From the NCBI RefSeq assembly GCF_024055715.1, contig NZ_JAMXMV010000032.1:1-64000 (forward strand): a stretch of DNA of 64,000 nt. Reading direction: 5' to 3'. Position numbers and translations under genes: made by a program. Shown here one piece after another: positions 43,788 to 52,565 of the stretch (positions are counted from its first letter, which is position 1; every line of letters starts with the position of its first letter). The notes beneath the pieces are model-generated. The model ran no database searches, had not been told where the DNA came from, and saw only the letters and a program-made list of their open reading frames with translations. The DNA is from Actinoallomurus soli. GTDB lineage: Bacteria > Actinomycetota > Actinomycetes > Streptosporangiales > Streptosporangiaceae.

Positions 43788-43804
43788 GGCCAAAGCTTTT
43801 GGCC
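43788..43804. promoter_or_regulatory. Perfect 7-3-7 palindrome, MarR-PDZ operator
   Basis: GGCCAAA-GCT-TTTGGCC lies between the divergent reductase-fragment/MFS unit and the MarR-PDZ gene. TACACT at 43811-43816, seven bases before the ATG at 43824, is a likely -10 and implies a leaderless mRNA for the regulator. Confidence 0.7.
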
Positions 43805-43823
43805 GCGAGCGTACACTATCGTC

Positions 43824-44714
43824 ATGTCAGATCCCGGCTCGGCGATGAGTGGTCCGCACGACTCGGTGGACCGGCTGCTGGCGGGCTGGGCGGCGGTGCG
43901 ACCCGACCTCGACCTCTCGCCCGTGGCGATCGTCGCGCGGCTCGGACGGCTCCGCCAGATCTTCGACACCGAGCTCGCGGCGACCTACTCCGAGTACGGT
44001 CTCAACGGCGCGGACTTCTACGCACTCGTGACGCTCCGCCGCCTCGATCGGCCCGGCGGCGTCTCCCAGCGCCGGTTGATGCGGGAGCTGAATCTCAGCT
44101 CCGGCACGGTCAGCGTCCGCGTGGAGCGCCTGGTGGAGCGGGGGCTCGTCACCCGGTCACCGGACACGCGAGACCGGCGCAACAGCCTGGTCAGGCTCAC
44201 CGACGCGGGCCGGTCGCTCTTCGAGCGCGTCACTCCGGCGCACGTCGCCACCGAGAACCGCCTCCTCGCGGCGCTCGGCGAGGACGAGCGGGACGCGCTC
44301 GCCGCGCTTCTGCGTCGGCTCCTCATCTCGTTCGAGGGCTGGACGACCGACGAGACGTTCCCGCGCCTGGGGCTGACCCTCGCCCCCGCCCATGTCACGG
44401 TGAAGATCCGCGGCAGCGTCGGGCTGCCCGAGACCCTCGGGCTCCTCGTCCGCGCGGTCGAGCCGGAGAGCCGCGCCGACCACGCCGGCCTCAGGACCGG
44501 GGACGTCCTCGTCCTCGCCGACGGCCGGCCGTTGCGCTCGGTAACCACGCTGTACACGGCCGTCAGCCGTGGCCGTGACGCCGGGAAGCTGACGCTCTCG
44601 GCCGTACGCGGGGCCGATGCCGAGTTCGAGGCGGTCCTGGATCTGCATCCCGGATCCACCGACGAGCGGCCGCCGGGCCGCGCCATCGGCGGCGAGGCGA
44701 CCTATCTCGTCTGA
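43824..44714 (+). CDS. MarR regulator fused to a C-terminal PDZ domain
   Basis: 296 residues. MarR winged helix at about 45-130 (YALVTLRRLDRPGGVSQRRLMRELNLSSGTVSVRV, wing RSPDTRDRRNSLVRLTDAGR), dimerisation helix to about 175, then a PDZ-like domain at about 181-275 with LLVRAVEPESRADHAGLRTG and DVLVLADGRPLRS. PDZ domains bind peptide C-termini, so this regulator may sense a peptide or protein end, not a small drug. Divergent from the exporter unit. The fusion is continuous in one frame with no sign of a sequencing artefact. Confidence 0.85.
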   Translation: MSDPGSAMSGPHDSVDRLLAGWAAVRPDLDLSPVAIVARLGRLRQIFDTELAATYSEYGLNGADFYALVTLRRLDRPGGVSQRRLMRELNLSSGTVSVRVERLVERGLVTRSPDTRDRRNSLVRLTDAGRSLFERVTPAHVATENRLLAALGEDERDALAALLRRLLISFEGWTTDETFPRLGLTLAPAHVTVKIRGSVGLPETLGLLVRAVEPESRADHAGLRTGDVLVLADGRPLRSVTTLYTAVSRGRDAGKLTLSAVRGADAEFEAVLDLHPGSTDERPPGRAIGGEATYLV

Positions 44715-46081
44715 CCCCCTCTGGCCGTTCGCCGCCGGCCCTGGACCGCGCCCAGCAGGTAGCCGTCGCTCACGGCCGACTCCTTGCCGGTGTCGACCAG
44801 CTTCCCGAACAGGGCCGGGCCGAAGATGCCGCCCACCGCCGTGCCGACCGCGTAGAACGAGGCGATCGCCATGGCGCGGGTCTCCATCGGGAAGATCTCC
44901 GAGCCGGTCAGGTACGCGGAGCTGGCGCCCGCCGAGGCGAAGAAGAACACGATCACCCAGCAGATCGTCAGGGTCGTCGCGGACAGGTGCCCGCCGCGGA
45001 AGAGCAGCGCCGTGCCGATCAGCAGTACCCCGGAGACGATGTAGGTCCCGGAGATCATGATCTTGCGGCCGAGACGGTCGAACAGCCGGCTCAAGATGAA
45101 TGCGCCGAAGAAGTTGCCCAGCCCGATCGGCACCAGGTACCAGCCGGTCCGGTCGTCGGGCACCTTGAAGAACTTCGACAGCACCAGCGCGTACGTGAAG
45201 AAGACGGCGTTGTAGAGGAACGCCTGGCCGATGAACAGGGCCAGCCCCAGGACGGTCCGCCGGGGGTACAGCTTCACGGCCGTCCGGACGATGTCCCCGA
45301 AGCCCACCGTCCGCCGCTGCCGGATCTCGATGCTGTCGTCGGGCTCGTCGAGCTTCTCGCCGCTCTCCTCCGAGACGGTCCGCTCGATGTCGCGGACGAT
45401 CCTCTCGGCCTCGTCGTCTCGGCCGTGGATGAACAGCCAGCGCGGGCTCTCCGGCACCATCCGCCGTACGAACAGGATGCCCACGCCCAGCAGCGCGCCG
45501 ATCCCGAACAGCAGCCGCCAGCCCACGTCCTTCGGCAGCACCGAGGCGTTGAGCACGGGCACGGACATGAGCGCGGCGAACGTCGTTCCCAGCCAGAACG
45601 AGCCGTTGACCACCACGTCGACGGTGCCGCGCAGCCGCGCGGGGATCAATTCGTCGACGGCCGAATTCACCGCGGCGTACTCTCCGCCGATCCCCGTCCC
45701 GGTGATGATCCGGCAGGCGTAGAACCAGATCGGATTGAATGAGAAGGCGGTCGCCACGGTGGCCAGCAGATAGACCCCGAGCGTTATCAGAAACAGTTTC
45801 TTGCGCCCGAACCGGTCCGTCAGATAGCCGAAGAACAAGGCGCCGGCGCAGGCCCCCGCGACGTAACAGGCGGCTCCGAGGCCGACCTGGGAGTCGGTCA
45901 GCCCGAGGCCCCCGGCCTTGTCCGTCAGGCGGGGCCCGATGACGCCCACCACGTTCACCTCGAGGCCGTCGAGGATCCAAACGGTCCCCAGCCCGAGGAG
46001 GATCAGCCAATGCCAGCGTGCCCAGGGAAGTCGATCGAGCCGTGCGGGGATGTTGGTCTCGATCGTTCTGCCGTTTTTCAT
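44702..46081 (-). CDS. MFS sugar/metabolite transporter, apparently lacking TM12
   Basis: 459 residues of the sugar-porter branch: FGYLTDRFGRKKLFLITLG (motif A), GTGIGGEYAAVNSAVDELIPARLRG, PESPRWLFIHGRDDEAERI after TM6, and FDRLGRKIMI. The usual last segment is absent: after SDGYLLGA the protein ends VQGRRRTARGGQTR. It overlaps the 3' end of the MarR-PDZ gene by 13 bases, so the tail may have been lost when that gene arrived. Function may be retained or reduced. Confidence 0.85.
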   Translation of the reverse strand: MKNGRTIETNIPARLDRLPWARWHWLILLGLGTVWILDGLEVNVVGVIGPRLTDKAGGLGLTDSQVGLGAACYVAGACAGALFFGYLTDRFGRKKLFLITLGVYLLATVATAFSFNPIWFYACRIITGTGIGGEYAAVNSAVDELIPARLRGTVDVVVNGSFWLGTTFAALMSVPVLNASVLPKDVGWRLLFGIGALLGVGILFVRRMVPESPRWLFIHGRDDEAERIVRDIERTVSEESGEKLDEPDDSIEIRQRRTVGFGDIVRTAVKLYPRRTVLGLALFIGQAFLYNAVFFTYALVLSKFFKVPDDRTGWYLVPIGLGNFFGAFILSRLFDRLGRKIMISGTYIVSGVLLIGTALLFRGGHLSATTLTICWVIVFFFASAGASSAYLTGSEIFPMETRAMAIASFYAVGTAVGGIFGPALFGKLVDTGKESAVSDGYLLGAVQGRRRTARGGQTR

Positions 46082-46184
46082 GCCGGGCTTTCTCCCCTAT
46101 AGAGCTGTTTTATGCATATCCGTGCCGCGACCAGCGCCGATGCGGGAACGGATTAGGCCGAGCCCGGCCGGGTAGCGCTTGAAC

Positions 46185-47216
46185 ATGCGCATCGTGGTCA
46201 CCGGAGCGACCGGAAATGTCGGGACAAGCGTGGTCGAGGCGCTCGGCCGGGATCCGGGTGTCGACTCGGTCCTGGGGCTGGCACGGCGCGAACCCGACTG
46301 GACGGCCCCGAAGACCGAATGGGCGGCCGCCGACGTCGCGACGGCCGACCTCGTGCCCCTCTTCCGCGGCGCCGACGCGGTCGTCCACCTGGCGTGGGCG
46401 TTCCACCCGACCCATGACTCCGCGGCGACCTGGCGGACCAACGTCATCGGGAGCACGCGCGTCTTCGACGCCGTCGCCTCGGCGGGCGTCCCCGCGCTGG
46501 TGTACGCATCGTCGGTGGGGGCGTACTCCCCGGGCCCCAAGGACCGCGCCGTCGACGAGTCCTGGCCCACGCACGGCTGGCCCGGCGCCTCGTACACGCG
46601 GGAGAAGGCCTACCTCGAGCGCGTGCTGGACGCCTTCGAGGGCGCCCACCCGGACCGCCGGGTCGTACGCCTGCGGCCGGGGTTCATCTTCAAGCGGGAG
46701 GCCGCGCAGGAACAGCGCCGGATCTTCGGCGGCCCGCTGGTGCCGAACGTCTCGGCCGGGATGCTGCCGGTCCTGCCCGACATCCCGGGCCTGCGCTTCC
46801 AGACGGTGCACACCACCGACGTCGCCGAGGCGTACCGCCTGGCCGTGCTGGGCGACGCGCGCGGGCCGTTCAACATCGCCGCCGATCCCGTCGTGGGCAC
46901 CGAGGAACTGGCCGAACTGCTCGGAGCCCGGCGCGTCCGGGTCCCGGCCACGGTCGTACGCGGAGTGATCTGGGCGGGCTGGCAGCTCAACCTGGTGCCG
47001 GCCTCACCCGGCCTGTTCGACGCCGTGATCCGGCTCCCGATCATGGACACCGGCCGGGCGCGCCGTGACCTGGGCTGGACGCCGGAGCATTCGTCGCTGG
47101 ACGCGCTGCGCGAGTTCCTCACGGGCCTCCGCGAGGGCGCGGGCTTCTCGACGCCGCCCCTGACGTCACACCCGCGCGGCGGTCGGCTCCGCGAACTGCT
47201 GACCAGCCGCCGCTGA
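46185..47216 (+). CDS. NAD-dependent epimerase/dehydratase family protein
   Basis: 343 residues of the extended SDR family. TGATGNVG near residue 8 binds the cofactor; YASSVGAYSPG and the YTREK motif (Tyr-x-x-x-Lys) near 145 are catalytic. Probably a nucleotide-sugar epimerase-like or dihydroflavonol-reductase-like enzyme; no sugar-nucleotide genes are adjacent except the pyruvyl-transferase-like gene. The start may be TTG 46179 instead. Divergent from the sugar transporter. Confidence 0.85.
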   Translation: MRIVVTGATGNVGTSVVEALGRDPGVDSVLGLARREPDWTAPKTEWAAADVATADLVPLFRGADAVVHLAWAFHPTHDSAATWRTNVIGSTRVFDAVASAGVPALVYASSVGAYSPGPKDRAVDESWPTHGWPGASYTREKAYLERVLDAFEGAHPDRRVVRLRPGFIFKREAAQEQRRIFGGPLVPNVSAGMLPVLPDIPGLRFQTVHTTDVAEAYRLAVLGDARGPFNIAADPVVGTEELAELLGARRVRVPATVVRGVIWAGWQLNLVPASPGLFDAVIRLPIMDTGRARRDLGWTPEHSSLDALREFLTGLREGAGFSTPPLTSHPRGGRLRELLTSRR

Positions 47217-47309
47217 CGGAGCCGCCGGTGGCGTCACCGCTCCAGCGCGGCGCGGGTGGCCGTGCGTCAGGCCGGACCCGGTTCCGCCGCCGTGGGTGGG
47301 GCGGTGGCC

Positions 47310-48203
47310 TCACCGCCCTGGTGCGGCCGGCCCCGCGGCGCGGGCGGCGGACAGTTCCTCGATGAGACGGCCGAGCGCCGCCGGGGGAGCGGCCGCGCGG
47401 TCCCGGGCGGCCCGCCGGCCCTCCTCGGACAGGCACCAGGCCCAGGCCGCGTCGAACTCCCGCGCGCCCGCGCTCGCGGGCAGCACCGGCCACTCCCAGA
47501 CGCCGGCCTGCGCCGACACCTTGCCGCCGCCGTCGACCGGATCGACGGCGAGTGCCGGCACCCCGGCGCGCAGGGCGAGGACCAGCCCGTGCAGCCGGGT
47601 GGTCACCACGACGTCGAGCCGCCGCACCACCGCGACGAACTGGTCGGCGGTGGAGCACAGCCGCCAGTCGCGCGGATCGAGCCGGGTGTCGAAGGGGAGG
47701 GCCGCGCAGTCGCGCTCGCCGAGCCAGCCGGTCAGCCGCGCGGCGACGTCGTCGTGGCGGCGGCGGGCACCGTACTCTCCCTGCCCCAGCGCCAGGACGA
47801 CCCCGGCGACCGGCGGGGCGTCCTCCGGCACCCCCGCCAGGTCGCGGCCCGGCTCGCCCAGCCCGTCGCGGGCCAGCACGCGGTGGAAGCCGGTGACGGC
47901 CGGGTCGGCCGGATCGATCACCGACACGCCGACCGCGACCCGATGGCAGTGCGGGAACCGCTCGTGCAGGTTCCGGACCTGCTCGCCGTGGACCGGCCCG
48001 CACACGAAGACGAGATGGGTGTAGCGCGCCGGATCGGCCTCCTCCAACGACATCGCGCCGGGCCGGAACACCGGACTCCACGCCTCGTCGTACGGGATGC
48101 CGGCCCGCGCCAGCGCAGCGGCCACGGTGTCCAGGGCCAGGGCGTCCCCGGCCGTCACCTCTCCATGGACGAAGCTGAACCATCCGGTCACCAGTACGCG
48201 CAT
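47310..48203 (-). CDS. Polysaccharide pyruvyl transferase family protein
   Basis: 297 residues. VVVTTRLHGLVLALRAGVPALAVDPVDGG near residue 205 is the family hallmark, and the N-terminal MRVLVTGWFSFVHGEVTAGDALAL fits the first Rossmann half. Members add ketal pyruvate to surface sugars, or are related glycosyltransferase-fold enzymes. Intracellular. Convergent with the epimerase; 94 bases between hold nothing evident. The 224 bases upstream also hold no gene. Confidence 0.82.
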   Translation of the reverse strand: MRVLVTGWFSFVHGEVTAGDALALDTVAAALARAGIPYDEAWSPVFRPGAMSLEEADPARYTHLVFVCGPVHGEQVRNLHERFPHCHRVAVGVSVIDPADPAVTGFHRVLARDGLGEPGRDLAGVPEDAPPVAGVVLALGQGEYGARRRHDDVAARLTGWLGERDCAALPFDTRLDPRDWRLCSTADQFVAVVRRLDVVVTTRLHGLVLALRAGVPALAVDPVDGGGKVSAQAGVWEWPVLPASAGAREFDAAWAWCLSEEGRRAARDRAAAPPAALGRLIEELSAARAAGPAAPGR

Positions 48204-48414
48204 GAGTCACCCCTGCCCGTCGGCCCGGGTTCAGAACCGGCCGTGCGTGCCCGCACTGTGAGTCGGCCGACGTGCCGAACGCCCGGTGACCGCGAGCGCG
48301 GACCGGAATCGGAAGGGGCGGATCACCGGTCTGGGGCGGCTTTCGCCGAGCGATCCGTATTCCGACGGCCGGAGGAATCGGAGCGGAGACAGCTGACTCT
48401 CAGTAAGCCGTCGC

Positions 48415-48430
48415 TATAGTCGCATATGTG
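48415..48430 (+). promoter_or_regulatory. Promoter of a leaderless transcript
   Basis: TATAGT at 48415-48420 is a near-consensus -10, with CTGACT at 48393-48398 as -35 (16-bp spacer). Transcription would start at the GTG start codon at 48428 itself, so the mRNA is predicted leaderless. Confidence 0.6.
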
Positions 48431-49549
48431 TCGTTCATCTCGCATTTGTACTTCGGTGAGCTCGGAGAATGGTGCGCCGAACGAATGCCCGGGACCGGCG
48501 AGGTCGCCCAGCGGCTGGCGATGGAGACCAGGGGACGGCCCGCCGTACGGCCGGCCGGACGGGTCGGGAGACGGCACTGGGCCCAGGTGGACCGGGCCTT
48601 CGCGGTGCGGACGGCCACGCTGGTGCAGGCCGCCCCACCGTATTCGGCGCTGTACGGACTCGTGCGAATCGGCGTCGCGGGCCGGGACTGGGCGCACCGG
48701 CAGGCCGGGCGGTATCCGACGCATATTCGCCTCGGCGCGGCCGAACGCCAGAGGGCGCTCGATCTGCGGCCGACGTTCACCGGCTGGACGGACATCGCGG
48801 CCGAGCACGGCGTGAATGCGTATGTCGCCGCGGACGGATCCGCGCAATACGCGAGATTCTCCTATTCTGCGGCCGAGCCAGTGCTCGATGACTTGTTCGA
48901 CAGGATTCGCGCGTATTTCGCCACACACGCGCCCTTCGGGCAGGTCGGAGCGGAGAAGGGCCTCGCCCGGCTGTGCTGGCTGCTGGCGATGTTCGCGTAC
49001 GTCTTCCGGAACGACCCCATCGACCAGCCCTTCTTCGGCCTCTTCCGGGAGAGGGTGCCGACCGTCGAGGAGCTGCACGGCGCGGCGGACGAGGCCGTCG
49101 TGACCGAACTGGTGGAACTCGTGCGCTGCCTGCACACCTCCGGCGGTCTGGAGGAGATGCGGCGCCTGGCGGGGCATCCGCCGCCGGGGCGGCCGTGGGG
49201 CATCGCCTGGCCGATGTTCGGCGCGCATTGGGACGACAACGACATCCTGGTCGGCGGCCCGGACGGCGCGACGCTCATCGACGTCACCTCCGTCCTGAAG
49301 GTCAACGACGCGCGCCGGTCGCGGCGCTGGATATGGCGGCTCGTCGGCTCCGCCTGGCTCGACACCGCCGACGCCTACCGGATCCGGAACGTCGCCGTCT
49401 ACCTGGCCCGCTACGGCGTGCTGACGGCCTGGCCGCTGGCCGACCTGGTCGAGGAACTGCTCGGTGGCGAGGATCCCGAACGCGCCCGCCGCGAGTTCCT
49501 CGACCTGGTGGCCCGACTACGGGACACGGCCCCCGCCGCGTCACCGTAG
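48428..49549 (+). CDS. Uncharacterised protein with degenerate PD-(D/E)XK-like core
   Basis: 373 residues. The C-terminal third reads DDNDILVGGPDGATLIDVTS (268-288), then WIWRLVGSAWLDTADAYRIRNVAVYLARYGVL. This matches the layout of an actinomycete family in which xDLxxG...LIDxKT forms a PD-(D/E)XK core. Asp 272 and Asp 285 are kept, but the catalytic Lys position is Thr 287, so nuclease activity is doubtful. The N-terminal 260 residues are helical and unassigned. GTG start on a leaderless promoter. Function unknown. Confidence 0.6.
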   Translation: MSFISHLYFGELGEWCAERMPGTGEVAQRLAMETRGRPAVRPAGRVGRRHWAQVDRAFAVRTATLVQAAPPYSALYGLVRIGVAGRDWAHRQAGRYPTHIRLGAAERQRALDLRPTFTGWTDIAAEHGVNAYVAADGSAQYARFSYSAAEPVLDDLFDRIRAYFATHAPFGQVGAEKGLARLCWLLAMFAYVFRNDPIDQPFFGLFRERVPTVEELHGAADEAVVTELVELVRCLHTSGGLEEMRRLAGHPPPGRPWGIAWPMFGAHWDDNDILVGGPDGATLIDVTSVLKVNDARRSRRWIWRLVGSAWLDTADAYRIRNVAVYLARYGVLTAWPLADLVEELLGGEDPERARREFLDLVARLRDTAPAASP

Positions 49550-49628
49550 GCGGGCCTTCCCGGTGTCCGCCCGGCCGGCAGGGGCGTGATCCGCTTCGCT
49601 CCGGCCGCCGTCATCGGCATTCGGGCCG

Positions 49629-50798
49629 TCAGCGGTTCCGGTCGAGCATCGTCTCGTCGGCGTTCGGCTCCGCGTCGTCCGACGGCTCGGCGGCGCGCGG
49701 GCGCATGGGCGTGGCGCGCGGGTCGAGGGGGACGTCGCCCCTCGTCAGGTCGCTGTCGTCCGTGGCCCGATCCTCGTCGGCGGACGTCTCGCCATCGGAC
49801 TCGCTCTCTGCCCTCTGGAGGTCCCGCCGGGTCGCGTCGCTCGGGATCCGGTAGCCGTCCCGGCGCGTGACGTCGCTCTCCGAGACTTCGCTTCTCGGGG
49901 CCTCGGTCTTCGGATGGGCGTCGTTCTCCGATACCTCGGCCTTGGGGCGGGCGCCGTCCGATTTCCCGGCCTGCTCGCCGTCGGTGCCCGGCCTGCGCAC
50001 CCTGAGGTCCCGGCGGGTGACGTCGCCGCTCGGCGGCCCGGAGACCGGCTTCGGCGCGGGCGCCACCTCCGCCCGGGTCGCGGAGGGGTCCGCCGCCGGG
50101 AGGGCGGCCGGGGGATCCTGCGGCGACACGCGAGTGGCCGGGGCGTCCTGCGGCGGTGCCGGGGTCGCCGGGCGTTCCGGCGGTGACGCGAGGGTCGCCG
50201 AGGGGTGCGGCGGCGGCGCGAAGGCGAACGAAGGGTCCTTCGCCGGCGCGACGGTGGCCGAGGGCTCCGGCGGCGCTTCCGGGGTCGGGAGGGAGGTCGG
50301 CGCCGGGGTCAGGGGCGCGAGCGCGAGGTGCGCGGGGGAGGGCGCCGCATCCGGGTCGCCCGAAGCGGCGGAGGTGCGCGTGGCCGCGCTCCACCGGTAG
50401 GTGACCGCCAGCAGCACGGCGAAGGCCAGCAGGAACACGCCGTGCTCGACGAGCCGGGACGTGTCACCGGAGACGCCGGCCACGATGGCCAGCGCCAGGG
50501 ACTCCACCGACCACCCGGCGAGGGCGACCAGCAGCCACACGTCGCGGCGGCGGCTCACGGCGAGGACCGCCGCGAGGGTGAGCAGCAGTTCACCGACGGC
50601 GGACGCGCCCAGCAGGGCCGTCACCGTGCCGTCGCCGGCGCCGAGCAGCCGGGCGGCGTCCCGATGGCGACCGGACCAGTCGAGCAGCGAAGCGATCCGG
50701 GTGGCGCCGAAGACGACCAGGAATACGGCCACCGGGTAGTGCAGGCGATGCCAGCCGGCCTTCTTGGCCGGTGACCGTGATCCTGCGTCGAGTTCCAT
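49629..50798 (-). CDS. Four-TM membrane protein with disordered TRRD-repeat tail
   Basis: 389 residues. Four TM segments within 20-135, then a disordered tail. Residues 178-242 are Pro/Ala-rich with P(S)AT-type units at about 10-residue spacing. Residues 255-360 are charged and hold TRRD at 261, 311 and 323 and TRGD at 352, each after Asp plus a small or aliphatic residue. The Thr could be a kinase target or docking site, given the Ser/Thr kinase family in this organism; that is speculation. The N-terminal part resembles DUF-type cation-antiporter-like small membrane proteins only loosely. Unknown function. Confidence 0.65.
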   Translation of the reverse strand: MELDAGSRSPAKKAGWHRLHYPVAVFLVVFGATRIASLLDWSGRHRDAARLLGAGDGTVTALLGASAVGELLLTLAAVLAVSRRRDVWLLVALAGWSVESLALAIVAGVSGDTSRLVEHGVFLLAFAVLLAVTYRWSAATRTSAASGDPDAAPSPAHLALAPLTPAPTSLPTPEAPPEPSATVAPAKDPSFAFAPPPHPSATLASPPERPATPAPPQDAPATRVSPQDPPAALPAADPSATRAEVAPAPKPVSGPPSGDVTRRDLRVRRPGTDGEQAGKSDGARPKAEVSENDAHPKTEAPRSEVSESDVTRRDGYRIPSDATRRDLQRAESESDGETSADEDRATDDSDLTRGDVPLDPRATPMRPRAAEPSDDAEPNADETMLDRNR

Positions 50799-51067
50799 TT
50801 ATGCCCCTCTTCCTCTACCGCCGTCTATGACGTGCGCGCGGCCCGTGGAGTTGGCGGCACGGCGGAATATCCCGGCGAAAGGTTCCTACTGCGAGCATGC
50901 CGGTCGGGATGGGAAACCTGCCACCGGAACGGACCTTCCTCACCCCTCGCAGGTTTGCGTTCGGCAAGTTCATGCGTGTTCGGTGCTGCGCATTGCGCGG
51001 CGCCGTACCACGTGGGAATGCTGACCCTCGGTCGGGACGGATCCGTTCCAGGAGGGGTGATCCCAGC

Positions 51068-51367
51068 GTGTCGAACGAGACCGCCGCCTTAGCGCGGACA
51101 CGCATCCAATATCTCGAACGCCTCGGCGACGAGCTCCGCGGGCGGGGCTTCGCCGTACGGCTGACGGTTCCACGGGTCGGACCACCGAGCCTGCATGTGG
51201 TGAACCCACAGGTGTCGGTTCTCGCCGAGCACATCCTCGCCGAGAACTCCGACGACGGCTGGTGGTACTGGTGGTCGTGGGCCGAGCGGATCGCACGCGT
51301 CGATGATCTCGACGATGCCGTCGAACGCGTACTGCGGGTGCTCGCGACAACGGGCGAGCACGACTGA
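51068..51367 (+). CDS. Small conserved actinobacterial protein of unknown function
   Basis: 99 residues from a GTG with AGGAGGGG ten bases upstream. A helix-strand-strand N-terminus (ARTRIQYLERLGDELRGRGFAVRLTVP) is followed by SLHVVNPQVSVLAEHILAE and a Trp-rich DDGWWYWWSWAERIA, then a short helix. The fold looks like a small alpha/beta domain. Similar proteins are common in actinomycetes in my recollection, without assigned function. The 269 bases upstream hold no recognisable gene. It ends nine bases before a terminator hairpin. Confidence 0.7.
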   Translation: MSNETAALARTRIQYLERLGDELRGRGFAVRLTVPRVGPPSLHVVNPQVSVLAEHILAENSDDGWWYWWSWAERIARVDDLDDAVERVLRVLATTGEHD

Positions 51368-51375
51368 GGAGTGAC

Positions 51376-51407
51376 GGTGCTGGAGGCGACCGACGGCCTC
51401 CAGCGCC
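51376..51407. terminator. 12-bp hairpin between convergent genes
   Basis: GGTGCTGGAGGC (51376-51387) pairs with GCCTCCAGCGCC (51396-51407) with one wobble around an 8-base loop, between stops at 51367 and 51414. It should end transcription in both directions. Confidence 0.75.
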
Positions 51408-51413
51408 GGCCGT

Positions 51414-52565
51414 TCAGGCTCGGGGCAGGCCGAGGGTGCGCTCGGCGATGATGTTCCGCTGGATCTCGCTGGACCCGGCGTAGATGGTGTCGGCGCGGCT
51501 GAAGAGATAGAGCCGCTGCAGGTCCGACAGCTCGTACGGTCCGGCCTCCGCGATCAGGGCCTCGTCGCCGAGGGCTGTCACGGCCAGCTCGCCGAGCCGC
51601 CGGTGCCACTCCGACCAGTACAGCTTGGCGATCGACACCTCCGGGCCGGGTTCGCCGGCCGCGAGGGACGACATGGTGCGCAGCGCGTTGAGACGCATGA
51701 TCTCCAGCTCGATCCACGACTGGACGAGCCGGTCGCGGAACACCGGGTCCCGGGCCGCGCCGGTGCGCCGGGCCGCCGTGACGACCTGCTCGAACTCCCG
51801 GCGGAAGCCGATCTGCTGGCCGAGCGTCGAGGCGCCGCGCTCGTAGCCGAGCGTGGCGAGGGCGACGCGCCAGCCGTCGCCGGGAGCGCCGAGGATGTCG
51901 GCCGCGTCCGTGCGGGCGCCGTCGAAGAAGACCTCGTTGAACTCGCTGGTCCCGGTGAGCTGGACGATCGGGCGTACCTCCACACCCGGCCGGCGCATCG
52001 GCACGAGCAGGTACGACAGGCCGTGGTGGCGCTTTGAACCCGGCTCCGTACGGCAGAGGACGAAGCACCAGTCCGCCAGGTGCGCGAGGGAGGTCCAGAC
52101 CTTCTGCCCGGTGATCACCCACTCGCCGCCGCGCAGTTCCGCGCGGGTCTGCACGTTGGCCAGGTCGGAGCCGGCCTCGGGTTCGGAGTAGCCCTGGCAC
52201 CACAACGCGTCGCCGTACCGGATCGGCGGCAGGAACCGGCGGCGCTGCTCCTCGGTGCCGAACTCGATGATCGTGGGCCCGATCAGGCCCTCGCCGATGT
52301 GGCCGACGCGGTGGGGGGCGTTCGCGCGGGCGTACTCCTCGTGGAAGACGACCTGCTGCTCCAGCGTCGCGTCGCGCCCGCCGTACGCCCCGGGCCAGCC
52401 GAGACAGGTCCAGCCCGCCTCGCCGAGCCGTCGTTCCCAGGCGCGGCGCAGGTCGAAGCCCTCATGCTCGCGGCCGGGCCCGCCGAGCCCGCGGGCGTCG
52501 GCGAACTCGCCGGTCAGGTTCGCCTCGAGCCAGCCGCGGACCTCGGCGCGGAAGCCGGTGTCCAT
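51414..52565 (-). CDS. Acyl-CoA dehydrogenase (FadE type)
   Basis: 383 residues. N-terminal helical domain, then QGYSEPEAGSDLANVQTRAE near 120 (FAD-binding), and a C-terminal domain ending DTIYAGSSEIQRNIIAERTLGLPR. It should introduce an alpha-beta double bond into an acyl-CoA. The start codon shares one base with the flavin reductase stop (TGATG), so translation is coupled. In steroid degradation such enzymes are often hetero-oligomers of two subunits; the second could be the 61994 gene under the same operator type. Confidence 0.9.
   Translation of the reverse strand: MDTGFRAEVRGWLEANLTGEFADARGLGGPGREHEGFDLRRAWERRLGEAGWTCLGWPGAYGGRDATLEQQVVFHEEYARANAPHRVGHIGEGLIGPTIIEFGTEEQRRRFLPPIRYGDALWCQGYSEPEAGSDLANVQTRAELRGGEWVITGQKVWTSLAHLADWCFVLCRTEPGSKRHHGLSYLLVPMRRPGVEVRPIVQLTGTSEFNEVFFDGARTDAADILGAPGDGWRVALATLGYERGASTLGQQIGFRREFEQVVTAARRTGAARDPVFRDRLVQSWIELEIMRLNALRTMSSLAAGEPGPEVSIAKLYWSEWHRRLGELAVTALGDEALIAEAGPYELSDLQRLYLFSRADTIYAGSSEIQRNIIAERTLGLPRA

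Noticed and set aside
43781-43804. CTTGGGCCAAAG near the MarR-PDZ gene as another KstR2-type site
   Set aside because: The half-sites are in the wrong orientation and the better symmetry is the 7-3-7 palindrome assigned to the MarR-PDZ protein.
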